Assembly (NCBI GenBank): GCA_004794785.1
Contig: SJOL01010839.1
Coordinates: 703,977-767,976, forward strand
Length of the DNA: 64,000 nt
DNA from: Opisthorchis felineus
Lineage: Eukaryota; Platyhelminthes; Trematoda; Opisthorchiida; Opisthorchiidae
Direction: 5' to 3'
Shown: positions 25,401-33,830 of the stretch, one piece after another
Position numbering within the stretch: position 1 is the stretch's first letter
How the letters are laid out: each line of letters begins with the position of its first letter
The notes under the pieces: generated by a model
Databases searched by the model: none
What the model was told of the DNA's origin: nothing
The model's input: only the letters and a program-made list of their open reading frames with translations
Made by a program: the position numbers and the translations under genes

Positions 25401-28400
25401 GAAGTGGGACGCGATAGGTCTTGATGGTGTGATTTGGGCAGTGCTTTGACGGGTTACCGGTTCCGTCAGACAGCCACACTCACAAGTTGCTGAATTGTAT
25501 TAGAGAAGATCAGGCTTTTTGGCGCTCGGTTTCCATTACACGTTAAGGAAACCCGCCAGCATAAGTTGAAAGTTAGCTTTTGAAGTTAGTCATGGGTTTA
25601 GCAACACGACTATTTGTCGCTCGTGTTCCGTAGAGATGGTGGTCATCCTTAGTGAAAAAAAGTGAGCACTAAAATGGATAACTTCCTGTAACCCAGCTCA
25701 TCATCTTGAACCCCCCCCCCATTTTGTAGGTCGGAGCATTGAACTGGATGATCTGCCCTGCAGTGTTTTGGTAGGCGATCTTTATAAATTATCGTGCTCA
25801 GCAATGGCGAATCTTAGCGAAACTTTTAACTCTCCTCAAATAATACTCTTCACAGGGACAAGAATCTCGCGAAGGTAATCTGTGAATATTAAAGTTCCCT
25901 CGTTTAGCAGATCAAAATGAATAGCTATAGCCCTTTCGTCATCAAATTCAAGACGATCTGCACACATGCACTGGTGGGACTCCAACTCACTTCAGTAGTT
26001 ACAAAGAACATTCCCCATGGAAATTGACTATTTTCAGAAAGAGTTCTCCGAAAGGCTTTCCTCTACCAAGAACGTGACGTGGCTCACACACCTGGGCTAC
26101 TGTCAGTGCTGGGCCTCAAGCGACACAGCGCTTAATTAGCAAAATGTTTGGTCGTGTCGAAATATCCGTGGCTCGGGTTCGTTTGCTGATTGTCGATCAG
26201 GTGGCTGTTGGTCTGTTTGCCAGGCTTGGCAATTGACTTTCAAACTTTTCGTGGCCAAACGGGGAGACCTCATCAGTGCGTGCACTGATGGGTGGGCAAC
26301 TCAGAAATTCCTAATTTAAAGAAATATCACTCTTCTTGCGACAAATATTTTTCTTGACCAGAGAAAACAGCATATTGTGGTTGGCTGGGATCTGAAATTA
26401 ATTTATCGGTTAACGGTGTTTGGACCAGCGGTCACCTGTGTATATTTGGCCTACCGTAGTCAGTTTGAGTAAAGTCGAATGTGATGCTCCCTGATGTAGA
26501 CCCGAGGGGATAAGATCCGGTGGCAAACATTCGGAAGCTGGCCACTGGTCACTCTCGATACGCTGGATAGTAGTTGCTGCAAACGCGTCTCACAAAGCGG
26601 CTTGCTGTTATGCTGTCCACCATTCGTCCGCTCAGTTCATCCAGTTCACTGATAAGTGTTAGGTCTATGGACACCGCGCTACTGAAGTGGTGGAAGTACG
26701 CATAACACACGATGTCGCTGCCATTCATTGGAATGCTCGATGACTTGTGACCTGCGCTGCATTCTGAGACAAGACGAACGTGTTACAAACATCTGTATTT
26801 AATCCAAATCGAGGTTCTGCCGAAGAAAAGAGCTTAGCCAGCTGCTGCAAGGAATGACTGTGGGCTTCACGTAAGCCTTCAACGCAACCACTGGATTGTC
26901 CGTGCACATCTGTTTGCTCACATGAAATGGTCAACCATGTTAAAGTTTTCCATGTCCAGGTGAAAGCCTGGGTGCAAACACCCGCAGTAAATCTACGGGG
27001 TCCGAGATCAACCCAGGAGTGATGTAAGGCCTTGTCAGATGTCCATTTCGAGGCGTCCGTCGGTCAGAACACTGCTGCGTGAGTTCATTGTTCATGCGCT
27101 ACTGCTCTCCAAAGATAGTGAGTTGCTTTCGCATTCTGAAGCAGAATTCCAGCGGTGGATAGCAGTGAAAAATCCATAACAGATTACCACTGGAAGCAAC
27201 CTGATTAGCTTCTAAATAGGCAGGACGGGTAGTGGCCTGCTGAAGAGTCTTCGGGAAACTTATATGTATGCTATGTCAGGAAACTATACTGCAATATCTT
27301 GAATATTGTACCAAGTGAAACATGAGGTGGTCTTTGTACAGCAACTTCGATTGAGGCATATCATGACCCAGAGATTCGACTGAGATTAAGTTGAGTTTTC
27401 TGTTTACATTTTGCGAATGACTGTATTTCGCCGATTTAGATACTTTTCTCCGCACTACACAGAGTGGCGTCAAAGAGAATGTTCCCCAATAAAGTACAAC
27501 AGGTGGATGAAAACCAATTTCGCACTCCAACAAACAAACTGCTCTCTAGCACAAGCGCTTCCAACGGAATAGAGGCCTGGTGACCTAGGTTGTAATGTAC
27601 CCTTTGTGCATATTTCATCCACTTTTCAAACCTACGGCTTTGGTTGCCCACTCAGAATGATGAAAACTAGCATCCATTCAAAAACCTTTCATTTGCGCGC
27701 CCTCTTAAGTGGATTCATGACTGAAATCAGCTGAAATAGAATAACAACGAATGAAAGCCGGTGATCTTGTATAAACGGGATGTACTCAATCACCACCAAA
27801 CCGCTCCTATTCTCCTAAAATGAATCACTATTTATTAACCCAGTGCGATATACACACACGCACGCACGCACGCACACGCCCTTATACGGTCCAATGATAG
27901 ATGTCAGTTGACTGACAGCTGACAGTCGTCGTTTCATCGCAGTACGTTTATTTCACTCCGAACATTTACACCCCGTCGCGGAACGCAAACGAGACAGAGA
28001 TGTGCTGGATAAGTGTACCATTGTGTGCGTGGTTCTCTCAAAAAGCCTCTTGGATGTGGACGTATTCAGCATAGGATTTATGCCGTGACATCTAGCTCCG
28101 CATAGACCTCGAATAGCGAACGGACGCTCACGGTCTTTTTCGTGAACTGATATCACCGCCTTGTTTGCACTAGCTGTGAGTGAAGTACGCGATTTTACCA
28201 GATGAGGGCAATTGTGGTGAGCAGATGCAGTGCTGTGTCTGGACAACTTCGACAGCTTGTGGAGCGTTACGGTAGGAGGTGAACAGGATCTGTGTAAGCC
28301 GGTTTATGTTGTTGGGACGCGAAGCCCTGTATGGTTTTTTAATAGTGACCGAATACTCAAAACCCTCACCCAAAACTGGTTAAACTGTTAAAATCGTTAG

Positions 28401-31400
28401 ATCGCAATGCGACAGATTCACGTGTGGACGGAGCGGGATGTCAAGACCACTGTGTGAATCAAACCCTTAGGTCTTTTCATATCTGGCGTCCCCCAATAGA
28501 CCAATCTAATCAGGGTGGTTTTCTGTGTTCCGATGTCTTGTTGTCCTACCGTTTGTGATACTTGGGAGACGATCTTGTCCACGTTCACACTGGTAGGGTG
28601 GAACAGGCCACGAAATTAGCCAGAGTTTTAGTCTACAATCTTGTTGGCTTGTACACTTCGTCGTTGCACTTTGGCGCAAGTTTGGTGGAAGTGGGGCAAT
28701 CGAAACTTGAAATTTAGGATGGAGAATGTAGGAAAGCAGAACCTTTTACTTTGGAGATCTGAAGTTTTGGAGTACACTCTTTTCTCCCCGTATTCTGCAT
28801 TTAAATTAGGACCTCGGTAGCCTTAACTAACTGCGCAGTTGAATACCACTTCAGGATCGACACTGCTTGATTCTGACTTCGCATGCATCTAACTCCTCAC
28901 GAACCCATTTTGCAACCTTCATCAAACGTCAATCCCAGTGCCATCTGACAGATGGTAGGAATCGGACCATTTGGGTGCATCATCGCCTACTTTACCTGAA
29001 AATGATTCTTCACAGACGTTGTGTGAAACAATGAATTCCGTCCATCCCCAAGTGTCGGGCCTGGACAAGTTTCCACGCATGTCGTAGGCGGCTAGCATCC
29101 CTCAGACATAATCATGGGTCCATTTAGGAGGGAACGGAACGCACTTCTCCCCTCTGGCACGAACTCACGCACACCATATTGCCTCATCCGTTACACATTC
29201 AAACGTATCACGTGACGGGCATATCGTTTCCTTCTCATTTGTTAGTTAATGTCGACTGCCTAGAAATAAATGAAGCGAATTGCTGTGTGATGAATAAGCC
29301 GTAGAAATGCAGCTAATTGAGCCCAAGAAGCGTTTCTAACCAGCAAAAAAATATCCAATGGAAGACAGTCTTTATGACCAGCATATACACTGCTAACTTC
29401 GAAAGCCTCTGGAAAAAAAATGCAAAGTCCAAACTTTGAGTTTCGTACAACTGACCTCCTTTTGCAGCTTTAAACAATATAGATAGTAGGGCATGATCTC
29501 ATTGGACTCAACCTGATACGTTACAGTTGAGGCGAAAAAACAGAGTAAGTGCATAATGGTAGAGATGCATTAAGTCGGTCTGTGGAATTGATTGTAAAAT
29601 GCATGGGTAGATTTTATTGTGCAAGCCGAACTACACAAATCCTGGAAATCTGCAGGTCATTACATAAGTGTTTCTTCATGATACCGCGTCTCCCTCGCCG
29701 GTCATCGCTGGCATAGAAATCACTAAAATCCGTCATACTTTACGTGATGGACGAATTCCTTTGTATCTGGCCGTAGGTACGGTCACTCTTTTCCAAGACA
29801 GAATGACAATTACTCATCCTCGGCTTCATATACGTATATGGAATTCAGCATCCTAGAGCACTCAGTTTACACCATACTAAAGTGTACATTTGTCTCATGT
29901 ACTACTGGAAATGTACTTGCTGTGAAGCTTTTTGCCATAAGTTTCATGTTTCCACACCAGGCAGGATGATATCAACAGAGGTACTTGGGTTGCCTATTCG
30001 GTTTCGCTGCAATCTAGTCGTTTCAATCCTACGTTCGTTATGAAAGCTAGCTTGTAGTTCTTGAAGTATGCATATGAAATATTGTGTTCCACTGTATCCC
30101 TTGTGTCATTCCTTTAGGATTTCATGGACCAACCATGTCCTGGCCCGTCCCCTCCAGCTTGATGATTGAACCGACTGAGTGTGAGTCGCGAGCAGAATGT
30201 GACCGGTTGTGTGATGCTTTGATTCTTATCAAACAAGAGATCGAAAAAGTCGCTCGAGGCGAATGGCCGACCGATTGTAACCCATTGAAGCTTGCGCCAC
30301 ATACAGTGGAAGTGAGTTTTGTCGATGTCGAGCAAATCGCTTATGGTTAATGACAGGGTTCAATGCGAAGAACCTATATCATTGGTTGGATAATTCAAGC
30401 ACGTTTTAGTCCATACAATCTTTTATAAAGGCTTGTTCATTGCAACTCCGTATTCAAACCACGAGGAGGACGACTAATTGATGCATCATTTGATTGTCTC
30501 GAGCTCGGCCCAATTTCTACGCTGCAGACAACTTGGTGGCACATTGACCTGATCTGACTGAGAGTTTGATCAGAAAATCCCAGATTACCTGAGACTGTTT
30601 TGACGAGTGTTTTTATCATCTCATAGAGCAAAGTGTAAAAACCCAAATACATTGGTGATTAAGACGCTACATTTACACTGTCTCCGGATCCTTGCTAAGA
30701 GGTCCCTTATTCATCTGTGGGTGATGCATATATTGAGAAAAAATGAACAATTGTTTCTTTAAACATCGCTTGTCTTTCTGTGGACAGTCTCACATGGGAT
30801 TGAAGAGACGTTTGCTTCAAACCAGCCGATCATTCAACCTGTAAAAACACAAGAAAGGACCCACTTCGAACATGTTTTGCTGAGGTTGCATTCATGCAGC
30901 CAAAGGTGGCCTAACTGCTCTTAAAGTAACATTTGCTATAGAGGAAAATGTTGGTAGCTCAGGTAGCGTAGATGGTCGTTGGCAATTCAAATTGCCCAGC
31001 TCGGCGAACAAGCCAACGACCAGTAACATTTGCAGTGAAATCAAGAACTTTTCACCCCATTTTAAGATCTATTTAGTTGGCAATCAAGTAAAGGTGAGTG
31101 ACCGGCGGAGTGCAACGTTGTGGTTATGTGACCATTGGTGACTTCGAAAAAACTTTCTCACAAGTATTTTCTATGGAATGGCGCTACATTCCAATAATAG
31201 CACAAAATTGATTCCGTATGGTAATTACTTTTTCAACTTCCCTAATGTGATCGATTTTACCCGGGGATTCAGGTATTGTTGAAGAAACTAGTGGTTTGGG
31301 ATTCACACTAAATAATACCTTATTTAGAAATGCAGGTATCCTCTAGGACGGACGACAATGTGTTTTCGGGATGCTTTTTTATCTTCTGGACCGCCTGAGC

Positions 31401-32011
31401 AGATTTTTTTTTACGTGGAACCTACTTGAAAGACTCTATATCATGAACTTATTGGACAAATTCCCACGATGCTAACATGCTGATTGCCATATGCACTTAC
31501 ATGTGACTGACGTTTTTCTGACGCATTTATTTTTTCAGCAAGAAATGCCAGGCCATGTTTTGGTTTAACCTTTACACTCCATTTCGCGGCTCCTGTTTAA
31601 TAGGAGTTCAGTGAACTTGCGACGCCTGATTGACGGCTCTTTTCAGAAAGACAGAGCTCAACATTTCCGGATAAAATGAGTTCTGGGGTCAGTTACTTGT
31701 TATACTCATAATGTATGGGAAAACTGAGTGTTTTGGTCGCTTGAACTGATCGGTGATACATGGAGCTTTTTTTCAACTTCGATCAAAACTCAGCTGCTGC
31801 CTAATAACTTCGATCTTTTTGTTTTCAGGATGTGACTTGCAATGAATGGGATCGTCCTTACAGCCGTCAGGAGGCAGCCTTCCCCGCGCCATGGCACTGT
31901 GTCACTAAGGGTCTATTCGATAAACGAAGTAAAACATGGCCAACCGTTGGTCGAATAGACGACGCATATGGAGATACGCATTTGTGTTGTGCCGTGCCAA
32001 CTGGATATTGA
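1269..32011 (+). CDS. GLDC: Glycine dehydrogenase (decarboxylating), P-protein; 3' six exons
   Basis: This is the C-terminal half of the PLP-dependent P-protein, which decarboxylates glycine and passes the aminomethyl group to lipoyl H-protein in the mitochondrial glycine cleavage system. Six exons (1269-1487, 2545-2820, 5174-5462, 10960-11148, 30118-30311, 31829-32011) join in frame through GT-AG introns into 449 residues plus TGA. The translation follows animal GLDC nearly without gaps from the segment before [15 protein letters not shown] to the C-terminus. Landmarks are [49 protein letters not shown] and [13 protein letters not shown]. The family protein is about 1,000 residues, so the 5' half (targeting peptide and N-terminal domain) lies upstream of the window. 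Introns of 1,057, 2,353, 5,497, 18,969 and 1,517 bp are filled with repeats. No frameshift or stop interrupts the exons, so the gene looks functional. Confidence 0.96.
2545..2820 (+). CDS. GLDC: GLDC exon b
   Basis: 92 codons, phase 0 at both ends, with acceptor TTTCAG and donor GTGGGT. It begins [20 protein letters not shown], continues with [30 protein letters not shown] and ends [22 protein letters not shown] and [10 protein letters not shown] are hallmark P-protein blocks. The aspartate of YLDGAN is in the position that contacts the PLP ring nitrogen in fold-type I enzymes (family knowledge). Confidence 0.96.
3049..3150. repeat. TATAG/TATGG-type tandem repeat
   Basis: Irregular five-base repeats of ATAGT/ATGGT/ATAGC (for example TATGGTATAGTATGGTATAG) lie in GLDC intron 2, fading out around 3,150. 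Confidence 0.7.
3785..3860 (+). repeat. Fragment of the second hammerhead repeat family
   Basis: CAGGTGA (two changes from CTGATGA), a 14-nt GCCACAAGAAGGAC, GAAA (3806-3809), CCGATCCTGGACTGTT, then GAGAGTTTTCAGTAACCTTA. It aligns base for base with 13,890-13,955. It lies in GLDC intron 2 in sense. The catalytic box is mutated. Confidence 0.5.
5174..5462 (+). CDS. GLDC: GLDC exon c, with PLP-lysine
   Basis: 289 nt, starting in phase 0 and ending after the first base of a Gly codon. The acceptor is TTCTAG and the donor is GTGAGTG. It encodes [20 protein letters not shown] followed by [20 protein letters not shown]. The lysine codon AAA at 5231-5233 is the residue that forms the Schiff base with PLP in this family, and the glycine-rich loop after it is intact. 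The exon ends [10 protein letters not shown], matching AYIKMMGGKG of vertebrates. The region between ([17 protein letters not shown]) is the variable loop and differs freely. Confidence 0.96.
6095..6905. repeat. Inverted repeat A, left arm (GLDC intron 3)
   Basis: 811 bp, the reverse complement of 12229-13039. In the 155 bases 6751-6905 I count a single difference from the other arm. The outer part (6095-6140, 6340-6380) differs more. It contains no plausible gene. Possibly two copies of one dispersed element in opposite orientation; I saw no target duplication or terminal TG/CA to name its class. Confidence 0.85.
6906..10959. other. GLDC intron 3, repeat-poor part
   Basis: I see no gene, LINE or SINE that can be named. 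Short open frames on both strands look like chance. Confidence 0.5.
10960..11148 (+). CDS. GLDC: GLDC exon d, flanked by intronic inverted repeats
   Basis: 189 nt. It completes the split Gly codon (G|GA), then reads [20 protein letters not shown] and onward to [20 protein letters not shown] and AKRLIDYG, where it splits another Gly codon. Vertebrate GLDC has the matching [23 protein letters not shown] and DVAKRLQDYG. The acceptor is TTTCAG and the donor is GTAAGA. The exon lies between two near-identical 811-bp repeats in opposite orientation (6095-6905 and 12229-13039), an arrangement that can favour circular RNA or exon inversion. Confidence 0.95.
12229..13039. repeat. Inverted repeat A, right arm (GLDC intron 4)
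   Basis: 811 bp, the partner of 6095-6905 in opposite orientation. The 5.3-kb loop between the arms contains GLDC exon d. The equal length of the two arms suggests each is a complete unit. Confidence 0.85.
13560..13955 (+). repeat. Second hammerhead-bearing repeat family, longest copy
   Basis: About 400 bp in GLDC intron 4, sense strand. It contains two related ribozyme-like blocks: a decayed one (CCTCAAAAAGGACGAAACCG, about 13,687-13,706) and a complete one at 13,890. They flank a body with GGACTCACCCGGAACTCAAC and TGAATCTCTCGTTTATGATG that recurs at 16,300-16,345 and, more diverged, at 46,200-46,390. It ends TTTTCAGCAGCCTTATGAGT, shared with 3,835-3,855 and (minus strand) 33,800-33,825. 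It is non-coding. The two-block layout recalls retrozymes or Penelope-type terminal repeats (inference). Confidence 0.55.
13890..13930 (+). ncRNA. Hammerhead ribozyme core with perfect conserved boxes
   Basis: CTGATGA (13890-13896), stem II GCCC/GGGC (13897-13900 with 13907-13910, loop CAAGAA), GAAA (13911-13914), then CCGGTTGTGGGCTGTC ending in a GTC triplet at 13928-13930. The 14-nt stem-loop II is the same length as in schistosome Sm-alpha hammerheads and all core nucleotides are present. Stem III is imperfect (best fit: a bulged C, then C-G, G-U, G-C, U-G pairs), and I found no good stem I in the flanks. The core is convincing; activity is not shown. Confidence 0.6.
14530..14612 (-). mobile_element. 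Orphan 3' tail of an RTE-like LINE (antisense)
   Basis: On the minus strand, GTACACCAGTGATGCATCAG, TGTTGAATACTGATTTTATG and CTGTCGATGTTGATAATGAT match the last bases and GAT-rich tail of the RTE copies at 18,070-18,130 and 61,738-61,795. It directly follows the (ATT)n tail of a SINE (14,613-14,826), both read on the minus strand. Confidence 0.6.
14613..14826 (-). mobile_element. tRNA-derived SINE (family S), with (ATT)n tail
   Basis: On the minus strand it begins with a tRNA-like head (ATAGCTCATTTGGTAGAAC as A box, GTGGTTCCAACCC as B box) and continues TCTTGTCTAGGCTTGGGTGA. It then has GGCAGCCAGGCACCAAAAGG and a TTATTATTATT tail at 14,613-14,650. The body matches copies at 45.0, 62.6 and 62.8 kb. 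Confidence 0.7.
16255..16345 (+). repeat. Fragment of the second hammerhead repeat family (body only)
   Basis: ACACTCATCTGCAAACAAAT then GAGACTCACCTGGAACCCAG and CTGAATCTCTCGTTTGTGAT closely match 13,760-13,835. No ribozyme core follows, so the copy is truncated. Confidence 0.5.
17076..18150 (+). mobile_element. 5'-truncated RTE-like LINE, split by an assembly gap
   Basis: 17,076-17,212 is nearly identical to 60,558-60,694 (RT segment [20 protein letters not shown] to PLSPFLFNF). After the gap, 17,893-18,120 matches 61,563-61,790, including the C-terminal [17 protein letters not shown], the stop, the 3' UTR and a GAT-rich tail. The element is young (few differences) and 5'-truncated, as is typical of LINEs. 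It lies in GLDC intron 4, in sense. Confidence 0.85.
17213..17892. other. Assembly gap (680 N)
   Basis: 680 undetermined bases inside the RTE copy. The matching interval in the copy at 59.5-61.8 kb is 868 bases (60,695-61,562), so either the gap size is an estimate or the copy carries a 188-base deletion. Confidence 0.95.
18151..21339. other. GLDC intron 4 segment without recognised features
   Basis: Several frames of 60-125 codons occur on both strands (for example 20,237-20,494 and 20,087-20,413), overlapping one another and without splice signals, homology or codon bias that I recognise. They are treated as non-coding. Confidence 0.5.
21340..22350 (+). pseudogene. Degenerate Ty3/gypsy LTR-retrotransposon gag-pol
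   Basis: Translated pieces, in several frames, follow gypsy order. About 21,450 reads SVCKTKAAT (end of a gag zinc knuckle). 21,577-21,640 reads [19 protein letters not shown] (aspartic protease, with the catalytic DTG changed to ETG). 21,694-21,830 reads [19 protein letters not shown] (protease-RT linker). 21,990-22,210 has [14 protein letters not shown] (integrase zinc-binding region) and HYSKWVEVY (start of the integrase core). About 22,275 reads [14 protein letters not shown] and RNase H are missing. Frameshifts, stops and the lost catalytic residue make it dead. Confidence 0.55.
22510..23489. repeat. Inverted repeat B, left arm (GLDC intron 4)
   Basis: About 980 bp, the reverse complement of 27766-28741, with only scattered substitutions. 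It carries a (GTGC)n/(GT)n microsatellite at about 23,370-23,404. It begins TTCTGCT and ends TTTATACAAG; outside these the sequences part at once. It follows a dead Ty3/gypsy pol, so it might be an LTR-like unit, but no terminal TG/CA or target duplication was seen. Confidence 0.85.
23370..23404. repeat. (GTGC)n/(GT)n microsatellite
   Basis: GTGCGTGCGTGCGTGCGTGC followed by GTGTGTGTATAT, inside inverted repeat B left arm. The reverse complement is at about 27,852-27,878 with a different repeat number. Confidence 0.8.
23490..27765. other. Loop between inverted repeats B, no gene seen
   Basis: 4.3 kb without recognisable coding sequence. It contains a C10 run near 25,711 and the old repeat at 26.16 kb. 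Confidence 0.5.
26160..26300. repeat. Old dispersed repeat, similar to 42,560-42,760
   Basis: GATCAGGTGGCTGTTGGTCT, GCTTGGCAATTGACTTTCAA and CCTCATCAGTGCGTGCAC resemble the reverse complement of 42,600-42,755 at many positions. The class is unknown; a decayed retroelement end is likely. Confidence 0.35.
27766..28741. repeat. Inverted repeat B, right arm (GLDC intron 4)
   Basis: About 976 bp, the partner of 22510-23489. The 4.3-kb loop between the arms shows no gene. The same microsatellite is present as (CGCA)n at about 27,852-27,878. Confidence 0.85.
30118..30311 (+). CDS. GLDC: GLDC exon e
   Basis: 194 nt after a 19-kb intron. It completes the split Gly codon and reads [20 protein letters not shown], then [14 protein letters not shown] and [11 protein letters not shown]. 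Vertebrates have [20 protein letters not shown] at the same place. The acceptor is CCTTTAG and the donor GTGAGT at 30312. The exon ends in phase 0, and the 13-residue alignment across the next junction ([13 protein letters not shown] against PHSLTCVTSSHWD) supports this donor. Confidence 0.95.
31829..32011 (+). CDS. GLDC: GLDC terminal coding exon
   Basis: 61 codons including TGA at 32009-32011. The acceptor is GTTTTCAG. It encodes [20 protein letters not shown], then [20 protein letters not shown] and ends VPTGY. The WDRPYSR, AAFP and WPT(V/I)xRIDDxYGD blocks are characteristic of the P-protein C-terminus. The end is about 20 residues shorter than in vertebrates, where that tail is not conserved. 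Confidence 0.95.
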   Translation, partial: DVTCNEWDRPYSRQEAAFPAPWHCVTKGLFDKRSKTWPTVGRIDDAYGDTHLCCAVPTGY

Positions 32012-33095
32012 TCAGTCATATAAACCGACAATTAAGCAACCGAACACTTGTCCCTCCATTGTTCGTACATTTATGTACGAAGATCCCAGTGACAGATCTT
32101 GTTTGATGCTTCTTTTTGTCAGCTGAACCATCAGCTAAAAATTTTGATATACATTCAATACTTTCTTACTATCCTCACTGTGGTGCCGCGTTAATTCCAT
32201 TGTTAGTAAACTCATCTCATTTCGTCAAATATATCAGGTGCCCAGAGGACAGAGTTGTCAAACTTGCAAAGTATACTAGACAACCAAAGAGACACCCATT
32301 TTCATGCCTTTATATCTGAGGCCAGTAAACTCCAATTATATTACTAAATGTGGTGATGGGGGTGGTATTGAGTCGGCCAGCCCACAGGTGCATACCAAGC
32401 GATGAAACATATCCAGCCGAATGACCCTCGGCCAAATCATTTGAACTTAGGCCAATTGTTTTTCGCAGTTTTGTTCAGTCCAACAACGGCCTTCCGCAGT
32501 ATAAGACTGGGCTTTAAAGTGGACTAGTTCAACCGTGAGGTTAAGCACTGTCATAGTTACATTTCGCAATGAAATTTTAATTACATTCCTACTACTTACA
32601 ACACTAGTGAGAGGATGCAAGTCATTGTGTCACAGATCGTTAAAACTTGCAGTTTTTTCTTGGCTCGTGGGGTACCACAAATGACACATTTGAATACAAT
32701 TAAAGAGCCGATTGGTCTCCACCTGAGATATCCGGCTTCATGTTAAGTTTCACGCTCAGTGAACACACTTGATGTAAAATGTCATCTGTTCCCAGGGGCT
32801 GCGACAAACTCGTCCTCAGTCGACATTTCATACGTATTTTATTGACTCTTAGTGTCCAGAACAGATAAGTAGCACAAACACATGCTTTGAAGCAAATTTA
32901 TTATAAATGCACTTTGTTCTGCTCTAATTCTTGTAATTAGCTAGCCACTAATATGCCGTAATTACGCTCTTTTTGGGTTAAGAGGCAGGCAGTGAGTTTA
33001 CCCATAAAAATTCCTCCATTATCCATAAGTTTTCTTAGGTAAGCCGGATGGCTCTTTACGACAGAAAAGTAGCTGCTATGATCGCAGCAACTTTC

Positions 33096-33101
33096 AATAA
33101 A
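33096..33101 (+). terminator. Possible GLDC polyadenylation signal
   Basis: This is the first canonical AATAAA I found downstream of the GLDC stop codon, about 1.1 kb away. An ATTAAA variant occurs earlier, at 32699-32704. Neither is supported by anything other than the hexamer and its place, so the true 3' end is open. Confidence 0.25.
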
Positions 33102-33794
33102 GAGAAACGGGAATCGGTTACTCAATGAGCAAGATAACGGGAGTGCGATCGGTTGTGATATCATACATGCCGGTCAGTACCGTCAATCCGTGCGCACTCT
33201 GTCAACAAATCTGTTCCATGCATTGCCAGCTGCTGACCGATCACTTCAATTACGTTCGTATTGGCAAAGCCGTCCAAGAACCTCTGAAGTGACTCTTAAG
33301 ACATCACGCAACGCAACTGTCTCCATTCCCGAATTCCACACCGGCCCATAGATTTTTATAGCCCATAGGAAATGGAGGCGGTTTCTTCCTATAAAGAAAA
33401 ATCTAAAAGTGGCAGTACGAGAAACAAGGGGAAAACAGTTGACACTGAACCAGGCGTCATTGACGTCAGTAAAACTCAGCCGCATGTCACTAGAAGACAC
33501 AAACAACATGCATTTTGATAATGAAGCTGGGAGTTCGTAGCATAGAAAAAAATCAAACTATGAGGTGAAGCTCATTCAGTCCTGACAGTAACATTGGATG
33601 AGGCAAGGGTTCGCGCCTGGTCCATTCCGCGCAATTTCTTTTGTGATAGAGATTATTCAATTAATGTAGTTCCAATCACGAGCAGTCAAACCATAGATGC
33701 CAGAAATTTTATATCATTTGTTCAATCAGCTTTGTTTCTTATCCCGCTTCACTACATGCCAGTAATTAAGGAGAATTTATTTCATGACACAACA

Positions 33795-33830
33795 GATTAC
33801 TTATAAGGTTGCTGAAAACTCTTCAGCAAC
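33795..33830 (-). repeat. 3' end fragment of the second hammerhead repeat family
   Basis: On the minus strand it reads AGAGTTTTCAGCAACCTTAT, matching the 3' ends at 3,835 and 13,935. The preceding bases repeat AGGTTGCTGA, so a small hairpin is formed here. There is no core. Confidence 0.35.

Noticed and set aside
25711..25720. Poly-C (25.7 kb) and poly-G (43.2 and 47.0 kb) runs as regulatory elements
   Set aside because: Homopolymer runs of about ten, one touching a gap; likely sequencing noise or simple sequence.
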